In this document: piece after piece, positions 27,264-37,078 of the stretch | Numbering within the stretch: position 1 is the stretch's first letter | Layout of the letters: every line of letters begins with the position of its first letter | DNA from: Alteromonas lipotrueiana | GTDB taxonomy: Bacteria; Pseudomonadota; Gammaproteobacteria; Enterobacterales; Alteromonadaceae | DNA length: 64,000 nt | Assembly: GCF_019249245.1 (NCBI RefSeq) | Contig: NZ_JAESDK010000002.1 | Location: 186,001 to 250,000 of the forward strand | Reading direction: 5' to 3' | Made by a program: the position numbers and the translations under genes | Notes under the pieces: model-generated | What the model saw: only the letters and a program-made list of their open reading frames with translations | What the model was told of the DNA's origin: nothing | The model's database searches: none

Positions 27264-30200
27264 ATGAAAACGCTGGCAAGATTTACATTATTTTCTACAT
27301 TGTGGTTAGGTATCGGCGCCGCAGCAATAGGCGATGATTTGGATATTTATCTAGGCACAGCAGACTCTGCGACGACTTATAAACCCAATGTTATGTTCAT
27401 TATGGATACATCGGGGAGCATGCAGAATCAGGATGATACTGAAAAGTCGCGAATGTTGCGGGTAAAAGAAGCGTTGTCAGAAGCGCTTAGCTCGGCGACC
27501 GATATTAATGCTGGCTTAATGCGTTTTTCTGATTATGGCGGACCCGTTTTGTATCCGGTGCGAGATATAGACGGTACGGTTTACCCTGAAATTGTAACGT
27601 CAGTAAACACCGATACCGACGACGGTTCTCAGGCCGGGAACTATCCCCGCATATACCGTGATACTTTGGATTTAAGTAATGGTACGCAACGTGTCATTTC
27701 GGGAGTCAGGTTTTCCAATCTGAAAATTCCTCAGGGCGCGGTGATTGAAAATGCCTACATTCGCTTTACCTCAGCCCAGTTAAATGTGGCTTCGACTGAC
27801 ATAAAAATAATGGCCGAAGACACTGGCGATGCACAAACTTTTAGTCAGTCGTATAGAAATATATCGAACCGTAATGTAACCAGCAACTTTGTTGACTGGC
27901 AAGATAACGGGTTTCCGGTGAACGACGAAACGCTGGTGACGCCGGATATTTCCAGTGTGGTTCAAGAGGTTGTCGACAGTAATGCATGGTGTGGTGGCCA
28001 GGCTATGAATATCTTGTTTGATGCTGATAGCTCAGATTCTGCCAGCGCCCGAAAAGTTCATGCCTACGATGCAGGTACAGACAAAGGCGCGCAGTTGGTG
28101 GTTACCTACGATCAGTCAACCGCATCGGGTTGTATGTCAGGTGAAAGCTTTTTTCAAATAAATGATCAAAGCAACAACCGCGAAGAAAGCTCTTCGGGTA
28201 AAGGCAATACCGGAAGTCGTCTAGATATTGCTGAAGATCAGAATGACTCTATCGGTTTGCGCTTTACCGATGTAAAAGTCGCCCCAGGTTCAGAAATTGA
28301 AGCGGCATACCTTATTCTTTATTCAAATGGTAATTTTAATTCAGAATCCTATGCCCGGGTTCGCGGTATTAATGTGGCCGATGTAAGTCCATTTGATGAT
28401 GGTAAAAAAAGACAGCTTCGAAATTACAGTAAAACAGCAGGTATAAGCTGGAGAATGCCTGGCACAAGTAACTATCAGGGATTCATCAGCCCTAATATTC
28501 GGGACATTGTTAAAGCAATAGTAGGGCGAAGCGATTGGCAATCCGGAAATAACATGGGCTTTGTTCTGGATGACTTTCAAGGTAATGATAAAGGCGTATT
28601 TTCGTACAAAGGCCATGCAGGTTATGCCCCACGGCTTTACATAAAATACAAAGGGGATGCCCAACCAGGTCAGGTGGCCACGGTCAGAGAACATCTGATA
28701 AGCAAAGTCAACGAGCTGTCGGCCAATGGCTATACTCCTATAGTGGATACCTTATATGAAGCCGTTAATTATTACGGCGGCCGGGCAGTAGATTATGGCA
28801 GAAGCCGGGGTCGAAATGACACTCACAGCAGTATTCGCCGAAGTACCCGGGTTAGTCACAGAAGTTCATATATTGGCAGTGACCCGGTCCGCTCTGTAGC
28901 CTGTACCGATGCCAATCTTAGCGCTGGCGATTGTGTTACCGAGTACATCCCGGCTGGTGCGGTATACGATTCGCCCATCTCCGATTTACAGTGTCAGACC
29001 AACAATCACATTGTATTGCTGTCTGATGGTGAGGCTAATTTCAATCATAGCGTGGATAAAATACAAAGTTTGCTAGGAGCTACTTGTTCAGGCAGTGGCG
29101 GGGAAGCCTGCGGTTTAGATTTAGTTCGCAATGTTCGTGACAAAGACACGTCAAAAATAGATCGCCGTATCATGACCCATACTATTGGTTTTGCAGCAAA
29201 TGCCACCGCCAATAATTTTTTGAACAAATTGGCGTTGCAAGGGGGCGGGGGGTTTTACAAAGCAGACGACAGCACCGAGCTATTAGAGGCTTTTGATTCA
29301 ATCTTACGTTCGGTAAAAGATGTTAATGCAACCTTTGTATCCCCCGGCGTTGCGGTAAATCAGCTTAATCGTCTTACTCACCGCGACGAACTTTATTTTG
29401 CGCTATTTAAACCGGCTGAAGGGGCTTTGTGGCCCGGTAACCTTAAAAAGTACAGATTAGACGGCAACACTATTGTCGATAAGGACGGTATTAACGCAGT
29501 AGACAGTGTTACCGGCTACTTTACCGAATCCTCACATAGCTTTTGGTCTGTGCTTAACGACGGTAACGATGTTAATAAAGGGGGAGCCATTAGTCTATTT
29601 GACTCAAGCCGGAATATGTTCTTTTTTGAAGGTAATGGCACAATAAAAAAAGCCGGTAACTGGCTACACGAAATGAACAGTAATATTACGATTGACGATA
29701 TGGGTCTGGGCGGCCGGTCTGACCGCTTACTTCTACGCGACACGGTTTTAAAGTGGTCCAGGGGTGTAGATATCAAAGATGCCGATGGCGATGGAGATAT
29801 TGATGACGTGCGGTTGCAAATGGGAGACCCTATTCATTCGCAGCCGGTGATAGTGAATTACTCACCTACTGACTCGGCCATATTTGTGGCCACAAATCAG
29901 GGCTTTTTGCATTCGTTTGACGCCGAGTCCGGGGAAGAAAACTTTGCGATAATACCCAAAGACTTGTTGCAAAACCTGCATGTTTTTTATGAAGATAATT
30001 CAACCCTTAATCATATTTATGGGCTTGATGGCGATATTGTTTATCGCAAGGTAGATAATAAACAGTATTTGTATGTGGGCATGCGCCGGGGCGGAAGAAA
30101 CTATTATGTCTTTGACGTTACCAGCAAAACGTCACCTAAGCTGGTCTACAGTATAAAAGGCGGCGAAACCGGTTTAGAAAAACTCGGTCAAACCTGGTCT

Positions 30201-31331
30201 CGACCTACCATCACCAAAATGAAAATTGGCGATACTGTTAAGAACGTAATGATTGTGGGCGGTGGTTACGATGAACAACAGGATGACAGAGCCGAACGCA
30301 GCCCGGATTCGGTGGGTAATGGGGTGTTTATTTTTGATGCAGACACCGGCACATTGCTATGGAGCGCCAGTAATACGGGGGCCGATTTAAACATTAGTGA
30401 AATGCAATACAGTATACCCGGACGTATTTCAGTGATAGATCGCGATCGCGACGGACTGGCCGATCATATGTATGTAGCCGATATGGGGGGGCAGATCTTC
30501 AGGCTGGATATATACAATGGAAAATCGGGAACCGATTTGGTTAAAGGAGGCAGGCTTGCAGACTTCGGCGGTACAGGCAGCGCAAACAATCGTCATTTCT
30601 ATTATGGACCTGATATTTCTGAAATTGCCTTAGACGATGAGATTTATTATGCGGTAGCAATTGGCAGTGGCTGGCGTGCAGCGCCTTTGAATGTCGAAGT
30701 CGATGACCGTTTTTATATGCTTAAAGACAAAGGCGTGTTTATTACCGACGAAAATGGTCTGTACACATTTTCTAAAAATACGACACAAGCTGATTTATTT
30801 AATGCTACTTCGCATGCCTTAGCCAGCAGTGACAGTGCTACCCGCGACCTGGCGGCCAGTGCATTCGCCGGTAAGTCGGGGTGGTATCTTGAGATGACCA
30901 CTGCAGGCGAAAAAATACTCGCTTCTCCACTTATCATTGACTACAAAGTATTATTTACCAGCTATATTCCTGCCGCCAGCTCGCAAAGTGCATGTGCCCC
31001 CCCTACAGGAAGCAGTCGCGCTTATCTTGTTAATCTGGTTAATGGGAATGCTGTAGACGATTTGAACCAAAACGAAGAGCTGGACCACTCCGACCGCTAT
31101 ACCGATTTAAGTCAAAGTGGTATCGCACCTGAAACCAAAGTGCTTATAGAAGAGATTACGACCCCCGTGGTTTGTTTGGGTACCGAGTGCGCCTCTGCGG
31201 TCATAGAGACCAACGAAGATGGCTCTGAAAAAGCGTGTTCGTCTACTTTCACCTGTTTAATGCAAAATATTTATGGTCGCTTTGAGCGTGTCATGCACGA
31301 AAGCTGGCAGTCCGAATTTGAACGAGAATAA
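27264..31331 (+). CDS. pilY1: Type IV pilus tip adhesin / assembly factor PilY1
   Basis: Large secreted protein of 1355 residues, associated with the pilus tip and involved in adhesion and surface sensing in other bacteria. I start at ATG 27264, behind the site CAGGAGAA; this gives a signal peptide ending near GIGAAAIG. A von Willebrand A-like region begins NVMFIMDTSGSM with the metal-site motif DTSGS at residues 48-52. The C-terminal PilY/PilC beta-propeller holds a calcium loop DRDRDGLAD (about 1059-1067). A further D-rich loop DADGDGDID is near 839. It lies between pilX and pilE as usual. Confidence 0.93.
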   Translation: MKTLARFTLFSTLWLGIGAAAIGDDLDIYLGTADSATTYKPNVMFIMDTSGSMQNQDDTEKSRMLRVKEALSEALSSATDINAGLMRFSDYGGPVLYPVRDIDGTVYPEIVTSVNTDTDDGSQAGNYPRIYRDTLDLSNGTQRVISGVRFSNLKIPQGAVIENAYIRFTSAQLNVASTDIKIMAEDTGDAQTFSQSYRNISNRNVTSNFVDWQDNGFPVNDETLVTPDISSVVQEVVDSNAWCGGQAMNILFDADSSDSASARKVHAYDAGTDKGAQLVVTYDQSTASGCMSGESFFQINDQSNNREESSSGKGNTGSRLDIAEDQNDSIGLRFTDVKVAPGSEIEAAYLILYSNGNFNSESYARVRGINVADVSPFDDGKKRQLRNYSKTAGISWRMPGTSNYQGFISPNIRDIVKAIVGRSDWQSGNNMGFVLDDFQGNDKGVFSYKGHAGYAPRLYIKYKGDAQPGQVATVREHLISKVNELSANGYTPIVDTLYEAVNYYGGRAVDYGRSRGRNDTHSSIRRSTRVSHRSSYIGSDPVRSVACTDANLSAGDCVTEYIPAGAVYDSPISDLQCQTNNHIVLLSDGEANFNHSVDKIQSLLGATCSGSGGEACGLDLVRNVRDKDTSKIDRRIMTHTIGFAANATANNFLNKLALQGGGGFYKADDSTELLEAFDSILRSVKDVNATFVSPGVAVNQLNRLTHRDELYFALFKPAEGALWPGNLKKYRLDGNTIVDKDGINAVDSVTGYFTESSHSFWSVLNDGNDVNKGGAISLFDSSRNMFFFEGNGTIKKAGNWLHEMNSNITIDDMGLGGRSDRLLLRDTVLKWSRGVDIKDADGDGDIDDVRLQMGDPIHSQPVIVNYSPTDSAIFVATNQGFLHSFDAESGEENFAIIPKDLLQNLHVFYEDNSTLNHIYGLDGDIVYRKVDNKQYLYVGMRRGGRNYYVFDVTSKTSPKLVYSIKGGETGLEKLGQTWSRPTITKMKIGDTVKNVMIVGGGYDEQQDDRAERSPDSVGNGVFIFDADTGTLLWSASNTGADLNISEMQYSIPGRISVIDRDRDGLADHMYVADMGGQIFRLDIYNGKSGTDLVKGGRLADFGGTGSANNRHFYYGPDISEIALDDEIYYAVAIGSGWRAAPLNVEVDDRFYMLKDKGVFITDENGLYTFSKNTTQADLFNATSHALASSDSATRDLAASAFAGKSGWYLEMTTAGEKILASPLIIDYKVLFTSYIPAASSQSACAPPTGSSRAYLVNLVNGNAVDDLNQNEELDHSDRYTDLSQSGIAPETKVLIEEITTPVVCLGTECASAVIETNEDGSEKACSSTFTCLMQNIYGRFERVMHESWQSEFERE

Positions 31332-31332
31332 T

Positions 31333-31812
31333 ATGAGAATTCAATCAATAGCAAGGGGCTCTAAGTCTCGGGGGTTCACCCTCATAGAATTAATGATCAC
31401 GGTGGCCATAGTCGGAATTATAGCCGCAATAGGGTATCCGGCGTATCAAAATGTATTAGTAAGCAGTCATCGGGGCACGGCTCAGGCTGACTTAATGGCC
31501 TTCGCCGCCAGTATGGAGCGTCATCATAGCGGCGGGTTTACGTATGAGGGGGCTGCCAGCGAAGGAGCCGATACAGGTGCGCCTGCCGTATTCGCCAGTT
31601 TCTCGCCCGCTGCCGAAGGTTCTCAGAACAAACGCTACGATTTAGTTATTGATGAAGCCGATGGCCAAAGCTTTGTTTTAAAGGCTACGCCGGTCTCCGG
31701 CTCTACACAAGCCTCAGACGGTAACCTTTATTACTATAGTGATGGCCGCAAAGGCTGGGACCAAAATGATAACGGCGAAGTAGATAAAGGCGAGTGGTGT
31801 TGGTCGTGCTGA
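31333..31812 (+). CDS. pilE: Type IV pilin-like protein PilE (minor pilin)
   Basis: Pilin of 159 residues from ATG 31333, which directly follows the pilY1 stop. The leader MRIQSIARGSKSRG is followed by FTLIELMITVAIVGIIAAIGYP, a perfect class IVa pilin N terminus with Glu at +5. The C terminus reads DQNDNGEVDKGEWCWSC, with two close cysteines and a D/N-rich loop resembling a calcium-binding loop. It ends 7 bases before the convergent pilin-like gene. In Pseudomonas the PilE of this operon is a minor, not the major, pilin. Confidence 0.92.
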   Translation: MRIQSIARGSKSRGFTLIELMITVAIVGIIAAIGYPAYQNVLVSSHRGTAQADLMAFAASMERHHSGGFTYEGAASEGADTGAPAVFASFSPAAEGSQNKRYDLVIDEADGQSFVLKATPVSGSTQASDGNLYYYSDGRKGWDQNDNGEVDKGEWCWSC

Positions 31813-31819
31813 TGATAAG

Positions 31820-32311
31820 TTACAAACCGGGCTGAAGTGGCTTAAAGCTTAACTTTTCAGGGTAGGGCGCCGGTGACGAGCGCGTAATTAAATAAACGGT
31901 TTTGTGCTGTACCTCACCAATTTCATCGGGAATTACAGACAATAAAGTAATGTAAGTCGCGTCGCTATCAGCCGCTGATGTAGACTTGCTGGTCAGCCGC
32001 TGTGTCTCAACACTGAACGCTGAATGGTCCAACTGGGTACGCACTCTGGATACGCTATTATTCGAAGCCACCAGTGCGTCATCCAGCCATGTTTCGTGGT
32101 TAACGGTTGCTAATATATTTTCATAATGAGGGTCGCTTAGAGCCAGCGCCGTGGTGTAGATTGACCATATTGTTTTATGATGCTGGCAACGAATTTCGTG
32201 AGACTGCTTTAAATAAGTGAGTTGCTGCTGCCATTGAAGTTGAAGCCGGGCTATTGCAGTTGCTGACATAGTTAATATGAACCCTGCTATGAGACATTCC
32301 GATAAGCTCAT
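31820..32311 (-). CDS. PpdC-like minor pilin without a leader peptide
   Basis: Pilin-like protein of 163 residues, last gene of the minus-strand set. The product starts MSLSECLIAGFILTMSATAI: the initiator Met stands exactly at mature position +1 and Glu at +5. No prepilin leader can be added, because TAA lies two codons upstream in frame. AAAAGG 8 bases before the ATG supports this start. The rest is a beta-rich domain of unknown detail. Position (fourth, after a YgdB-like gene) and size fit PpdC of the E. coli ppdA-ppdB-ygdB-ppdC operon. Whether it can enter a pilus without processing is unknown. Confidence 0.75.
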   Translation of the reverse strand: MSLSECLIAGFILTMSATAIARLQLQWQQQLTYLKQSHEIRCQHHKTIWSIYTTALALSDPHYENILATVNHETWLDDALVASNNSVSRVRTQLDHSAFSVETQRLTSKSTSAADSDATYITLLSVIPDEIGEVQHKTVYLITRSSPAPYPEKLSFKPLQPGL

Positions 32312-32333
32312 TGTTTATACCTTTTGTTACGGC

Positions 32334-33398
32334 TCAAAAATCTCTCCAACTGCCCTTTAGCGGCTGTACACGTTGAAGCTCAATACTTTTTTGTAAAACC
32401 AGTAAGATATCTTTGCGGTAATGCACGGTCAGCTGTGAAGACGGATCAAGATCACGGTCGACAATTAAAGCGCCCGCAACGGTGGCTGATTCTGAATCTC
32501 CGGTTATTTGTATTGCAGAGGTCGATGTGGAATGTACCGCTAACACCAACCCGTATATCTGGCTATGGGGCGCGAAGTTCAGCATTTCGCCAGTTAAAAT
32601 GAGCAGTACAGGTTGTGTCTCACTACCAATTTTTTGACCCACCGAAAGAACACAGTTTCCCGATACGACAAACAGCCCTGTTGAAGCCGAAGACAAGGAT
32701 TGGCAGTTTTCAGCCGGTTGGGCAAAATCGCTCAGATGCGACAACGAGTTGATTTCCGGACCAAACAAAGAGGGTAGTATATGCGCTGGATAGCCAGAGT
32801 CGTCAGCATAGACACCTGACAAGGACGGCAAGTTTAGCAGCATAGATTCGCAAATTGTTGTGTTTCCCACCAGCAAAGAAATACAACGTTGTCGCCCCGG
32901 AGCTAATGTCACCGTTTCACGACTCCACAATGTTGCCGCTAAAGGCTGACCAATAGACTGAGTAAGGTGAACATTTAGCCGAGTGGGGCGCGGCAAAGTG
33001 TAGCTCAGCATAATTGCAGCCTGGGGAACAGCCTGCAATAGTGGGTAGCGGATAAGCTGCTGCTGCGCACTGAGGTTCCATTTGTTGTCAGAAGCGACCT
33101 TAAGTTGGAACACGCCAACCGGCACCTGGTTTATTAAAGCAGATTGCTGGTTAACTAGCTGAATTCGTGAACTATGAAAGTCAGGCAGCGTAGGTTGACG
33201 TAGTGCAATATGACTACCGTGGATTGCCATTGTTAACTCATGAGCTGTGTCATCCACTGCTTTTTGTTGTTCTTTTATCTGTGTACTGAAACGGGATTGC
33301 TGGGTCACGGTATCAACCATTAGCATCGCTGCACCTGTGACCATAAGCAATATCATAAATAACGGAACAATTACGGTAAAACCGGCGCTATGCTGCAT
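32334..33398 (-). CDS. YgdB/PilX-like minor pilin, enlarged
   Basis: Protein of 354 residues with the prepilin leader MQHSAG and a mature start FTVIVPLFMILLMVTGAAML. It lacks Glu at +5, as GspK/PilX/YgdB pilins do. A helical part (AVDDTAHELTMAIHGSHIAL) recalls the PilX signature, then a long beta-rich domain follows, with cysteines around 200-260. E. coli YgdB is only about 135 residues, so the C-terminal domain here is an addition. It starts 2 bases after the upstream PpdB-like stop, with AAGGAA as ribosome-binding site. Assignment rests on gene order and N terminus. Confidence 0.75.
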   Translation of the reverse strand: MQHSAGFTVIVPLFMILLMVTGAAMLMVDTVTQQSRFSTQIKEQQKAVDDTAHELTMAIHGSHIALRQPTLPDFHSSRIQLVNQQSALINQVPVGVFQLKVASDNKWNLSAQQQLIRYPLLQAVPQAAIMLSYTLPRPTRLNVHLTQSIGQPLAATLWSRETVTLAPGRQRCISLLVGNTTICESMLLNLPSLSGVYADDSGYPAHILPSLFGPEINSLSHLSDFAQPAENCQSLSSASTGLFVVSGNCVLSVGQKIGSETQPVLLILTGEMLNFAPHSQIYGLVLAVHSTSTSAIQITGDSESATVAGALIVDRDLDPSSQLTVHYRKDILLVLQKSIELQRVQPLKGSWRDF

Positions 33399-33400
33399 CT

Positions 33401-34015
33401 TTAGAAATTCCTTACCGTGACTGTAGTGGTAAGGGTTCGCTGAATATCAGGGCTGTGTTTTAAAGCCGCGCGCAGGGTAATCAACACAAACGCCCCATTA
33501 CTTTGGTCAGGCATAGGTATAAATTTAAATTCCAAATGAGTGATCACCAAAACGGTGACAGAGGTAAGGTCGTGCCAACCAGAACTATGGCACAAACGAT
33601 TGCTCATACGATACTCAATAGCCTGCTGGCGTAACCGAAAGCCCATCTGCTCTGAAGGGTGCTGCGCGTTTTTTACTCCGTTATGATTTTTGTCGTAATG
33701 AAACAAAATACAACTATCGGTCATTTCTTCGGGGTGAGCATTGATGGTAAAGGCCGGATAAAAAGGGCTATCTGAACGGGGCTTTTGACTAAGCAGGCGT
33801 GTAGCGGTTAATCCGTCGTAACCGGCGCGGCGAATTTGCGAGCGCATAAGTTGTATAAGCCGGCTAAGTTCATCTTCCATTGCGGTTGTTTTTAGTACCA
33901 GCTGGTGGGTGGTGAGGGAGGTTCTTGCCCAAAGCAATGCTGCGCTTAATAAAGCTGAAGCGACGGCCAAACCTATCATAAGACTAATCAGAGTATACCC
34001 AGAAGCCTTTAACAT
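33401..34015 (-). CDS. PpdB-like (GspJ/PilW class) minor pilin
   Basis: Protein of 204 residues from ATG 34015. The leader MLKASG is followed by YTLISLMIGLAVASALLSAAL, with Ser where Glu +5 is usual. The body matches the PpdB pattern: a long helix ending in QIRRAGYDG, then an acidic stretch CILFHYDKNHNG, then QMGFRLRQQAIEYR and a C-x-SSGW element. It overlaps the upstream PpdA-like gene by 7 bases. It is the second gene of the set. An in-frame ATG at 34051 would add 12 residues and spoil the leader, so I reject it. Confidence 0.8.
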   Translation of the reverse strand: MLKASGYTLISLMIGLAVASALLSAALLWARTSLTTHQLVLKTTAMEDELSRLIQLMRSQIRRAGYDGLTATRLLSQKPRSDSPFYPAFTINAHPEEMTDSCILFHYDKNHNGVKNAQHPSEQMGFRLRQQAIEYRMSNRLCHSSGWHDLTSVTVLVITHLEFKFIPMPDQSNGAFVLITLRAALKHSPDIQRTLTTTVTVRNF

Positions 34016-34539
34016 GATTTTATTGCCACCACGGGCTGTTGTAATGAGCATAATCTTATGCGGCCCAGATTATTCAGCACCACCTTTATCTGGAACGCCC
34101 CGTTTTTCAATACGAATGAACCGGCATGACCAAAACTAAGCCCGGTTAATGCCTGGAATGCCGCCGGTTTGTTGTGCGTATACGTAGTGCTTATCAGCAT
34201 AGGTCCGGGCTTGAAAAGTTGGGTTTTGTTACCGCTCAACACCACGCATCCATGTTGGTTCGCACACTGACAATCGGGCCGATAGCTTATCAGGGCACAA
34301 CGGTTGTTTACTTCAATATAGGTAGGCACATACACGCTTTTATTGCTGCTGATAGCCAGTTGTTGGGCGTGTTTTAAAAACAGAACCAGTCTTTGGGCCT
34401 GATGGCGTATCGCATTTTCCTGCTGCCACAAGGTAAGTGGCGGCAACACCAGCTGCGCTACTATGGTCACTATTGTAAGGGTAATCAGTAGTTCAAAAAG
34501 ACTAAATCCGTTTACTGGTAAAGTTCTGATCTTCTGCAC
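34009..34539 (-). CDS. PpdA-like (GspH class) minor pilin
   Basis: First gene of the minus-strand minor-pilin set, 176 residues. The leader MQKIRTLPVNG precedes FSLFELLITLTIVTIVAQLV with Glu at +5. The middle has several cysteines (CQCANQHGC) and the C terminus ends GRIRLCSLQQ...KSC, closely resembling the GRLRLC ending of E. coli PpdA. A divergent promoter region of 95 bases separates it from the pilin-like gene at 34635. In Pseudomonas terms it corresponds to the FimU/FimT class. Confidence 0.8.
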   Translation of the reverse strand: MQKIRTLPVNGFSLFELLITLTIVTIVAQLVLPPLTLWQQENAIRHQAQRLVLFLKHAQQLAISSNKSVYVPTYIEVNNRCALISYRPDCQCANQHGCVVLSGNKTQLFKPGPMLISTTYTHNKPAAFQALTGLSFGHAGSFVLKNGAFQIKVVLNNLGRIRLCSLQQPVVAIKSC

Positions 34540-34634
34540 AGTGTTTTGTTCACCTATAAGCGATAATCTGAATACCTATAGTATAAAAAAACGCCAGCTT
34601 AAAAAGCTGTACAGAAGGTAAGGATTAGCGCGTC

Positions 34635-34994
34635 ATGGGAAATAGTAACGGATTTACTTTGGTAGAGTTAATGATAGCGTTAGTTATAAGCGCCATTCTG
34701 GCGGCCGTAGCAATGCCGGGCTATCGTCATATTATTGAACAAAGTCAGCTGCAACAAGCCAGAGTGAAGTTACTTACTCTGCATTCGTCACAAGAACTTT
34801 ATTATCTTAAGCATGACTCTTATGCAAACGCAGCACAGCTTAGAATTTCAGGCTCTGAATTCTTTTCTTTTGATGTGGTGGTGGCCGACAACAACCACTA
34901 TCAGCTAATTGCACGTAGTACAACACCGCGAAGTAAGTGCAAAGAGATAAGCCTGAATCAAGCTCTTGAGAAAAAACCGGCCGCGTGCTGGTAG
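34635..34994 (+). CDS. PilE-like pilin
   Basis: Short pilin of 119 residues. The leader MGNSNG is followed by FTLVELMIALVISAILAAVAMP, with Glu at +5. The motif QLQQARVKLLTLHSSQELYYLKHDSYA is typical of PilE-type minor pilins. Two C-terminal cysteines (CKEISLNQALEKKPAAC) frame a D-loop. It is divergent from the PpdA-like gene and convergent with the FimT-like gene. It may be another subunit of the same pilus; expression and partner are unknown. Confidence 0.85.
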   Translation: MGNSNGFTLVELMIALVISAILAAVAMPGYRHIIEQSQLQQARVKLLTLHSSQELYYLKHDSYANAAQLRISGSEFFSFDVVVADNNHYQLIARSTTPRSKCKEISLNQALEKKPAACW

Positions 34995-35013
34995 GGCTTG
35001 TTTCTGGTTGGTG

Positions 35014-35556
35014 TTAACAGCTCAGATCGGCTCCGTCAGCGTCTTCTTTAATGCCATTATTGTCGCTGTCAGTAGCAACAGCAAGACGCCCATAAAGCGA
35101 AATAAGCAACGCTGAGGCTGACTTATTGTCTTTTGATGAAGGACAGATTTCAATGGTTGCTTGCTTACTCACCGACCCGTCAGGCCCGAAAACTAAAGAA
35201 CCGGAAATACCCTTAACTTTGTTAGAGTCGGACAATGGTTCGGTGGCGGCAATCAGAATATCGTTCTCATCCAGTTCGCCATTGCCATTTTCGTCAATAA
35301 AAGCCATTTTGGCTTCTTTCCAGTTGTTTTTACATTTTTTGTAGTCTTTGGTCGGACATAAAATCACCTCGGTGCCTTCATCTACAGCGGTAAAGCGAGC
35401 CGCCCGGGCCACTGAGCTAATATTATTAATATCGGCGATAACCTGATTTTGCTGTAACATAGATGAAATGCCCGGTGCGCCTACAGTCATAAGAATCGCT
35501 ACAATAGCAACTGTTATCATAAGCTCGACTAAGGTTAGACCGCGTTGTTTTAACAT
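35014..35556 (-). CDS. FimT/FimU-like (GspH class) minor pilin
   Basis: Pilin-like protein of 180 residues. The leader MLKQRG is followed by LTLVELMITVAIVAILMTVGAP, with Glu at +5 but Leu rather than Phe at +1. The FimT/GspH pattern of SVARAARFTAVDEGTEVILCP is present, and a loop FIDENGNGELDENDI resembles the calcium-loop motif often seen in FimT. Cysteine pairs occur in the C-terminal part. In Pseudomonas fimT and fimU lie just before pilV; here the only such gene on its own lies at the other end of the cluster and on the opposite strand. Confidence 0.85.
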   Translation of the reverse strand: MLKQRGLTLVELMITVAIVAILMTVGAPGISSMLQQNQVIADINNISSVARAARFTAVDEGTEVILCPTKDYKKCKNNWKEAKMAFIDENGNGELDENDILIAATEPLSDSNKVKGISGSLVFGPDGSVSKQATIEICPSSKDNKSASALLISLYGRLAVATDSDNNGIKEDADGADLSC

Positions 35557-35799
35557 AAAAGCAGCGTTGTTAGATTACCGTGGTTACAGCCTAACCAAAT
35601 TAAAGAAAAGTTGGGTATACTTTTATTAGCCCCTCTGTGAGAATTAATACCCCAAAGACTTCTTTACAAAAGTAATCTTGCGGCGAACCCAGCCGTATTG
35701 GCTAAAGAGCTTTTAAAAGACCGTAACAACTACTGACAGTTTTTTCTTGGTACAGTAAACTTATCGGGCGATAAATCATTAGACTACGTGGAAGACAAC

Positions 35800-36985
<1,186 letters not shown>

Positions 36986-37010
36986 GTAAAATCAACGCAT
37001 CACAGGTATT

Positions 37011-37042
37011 AAAAAAGGGGCCATAATATTGGCCCCTTTTTA
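37011..37042. terminator. Bidirectional intrinsic terminator between glnB and slyD
   Basis: AAAAAGGGGCC and GGCCCCTTTTT form an almost perfect inverted repeat around ATAATATT. With A- and T-runs on both sides it can end both glnB and the convergent slyD transcript. Confidence 0.9.
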
Positions 37043-37078
37043 AATAGCGTTACAAAGGTATTGTGTTGACCGCTAAAC

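Noticed and set aside
34585-34612. CAGCTT/AAGCTG hairpin with a T-run on the minus strand as a terminator
   Set aside because: The stem is only six pairs and is separated from the T-run by GCG; it would only act on antisense transcripts. Too weak to list.
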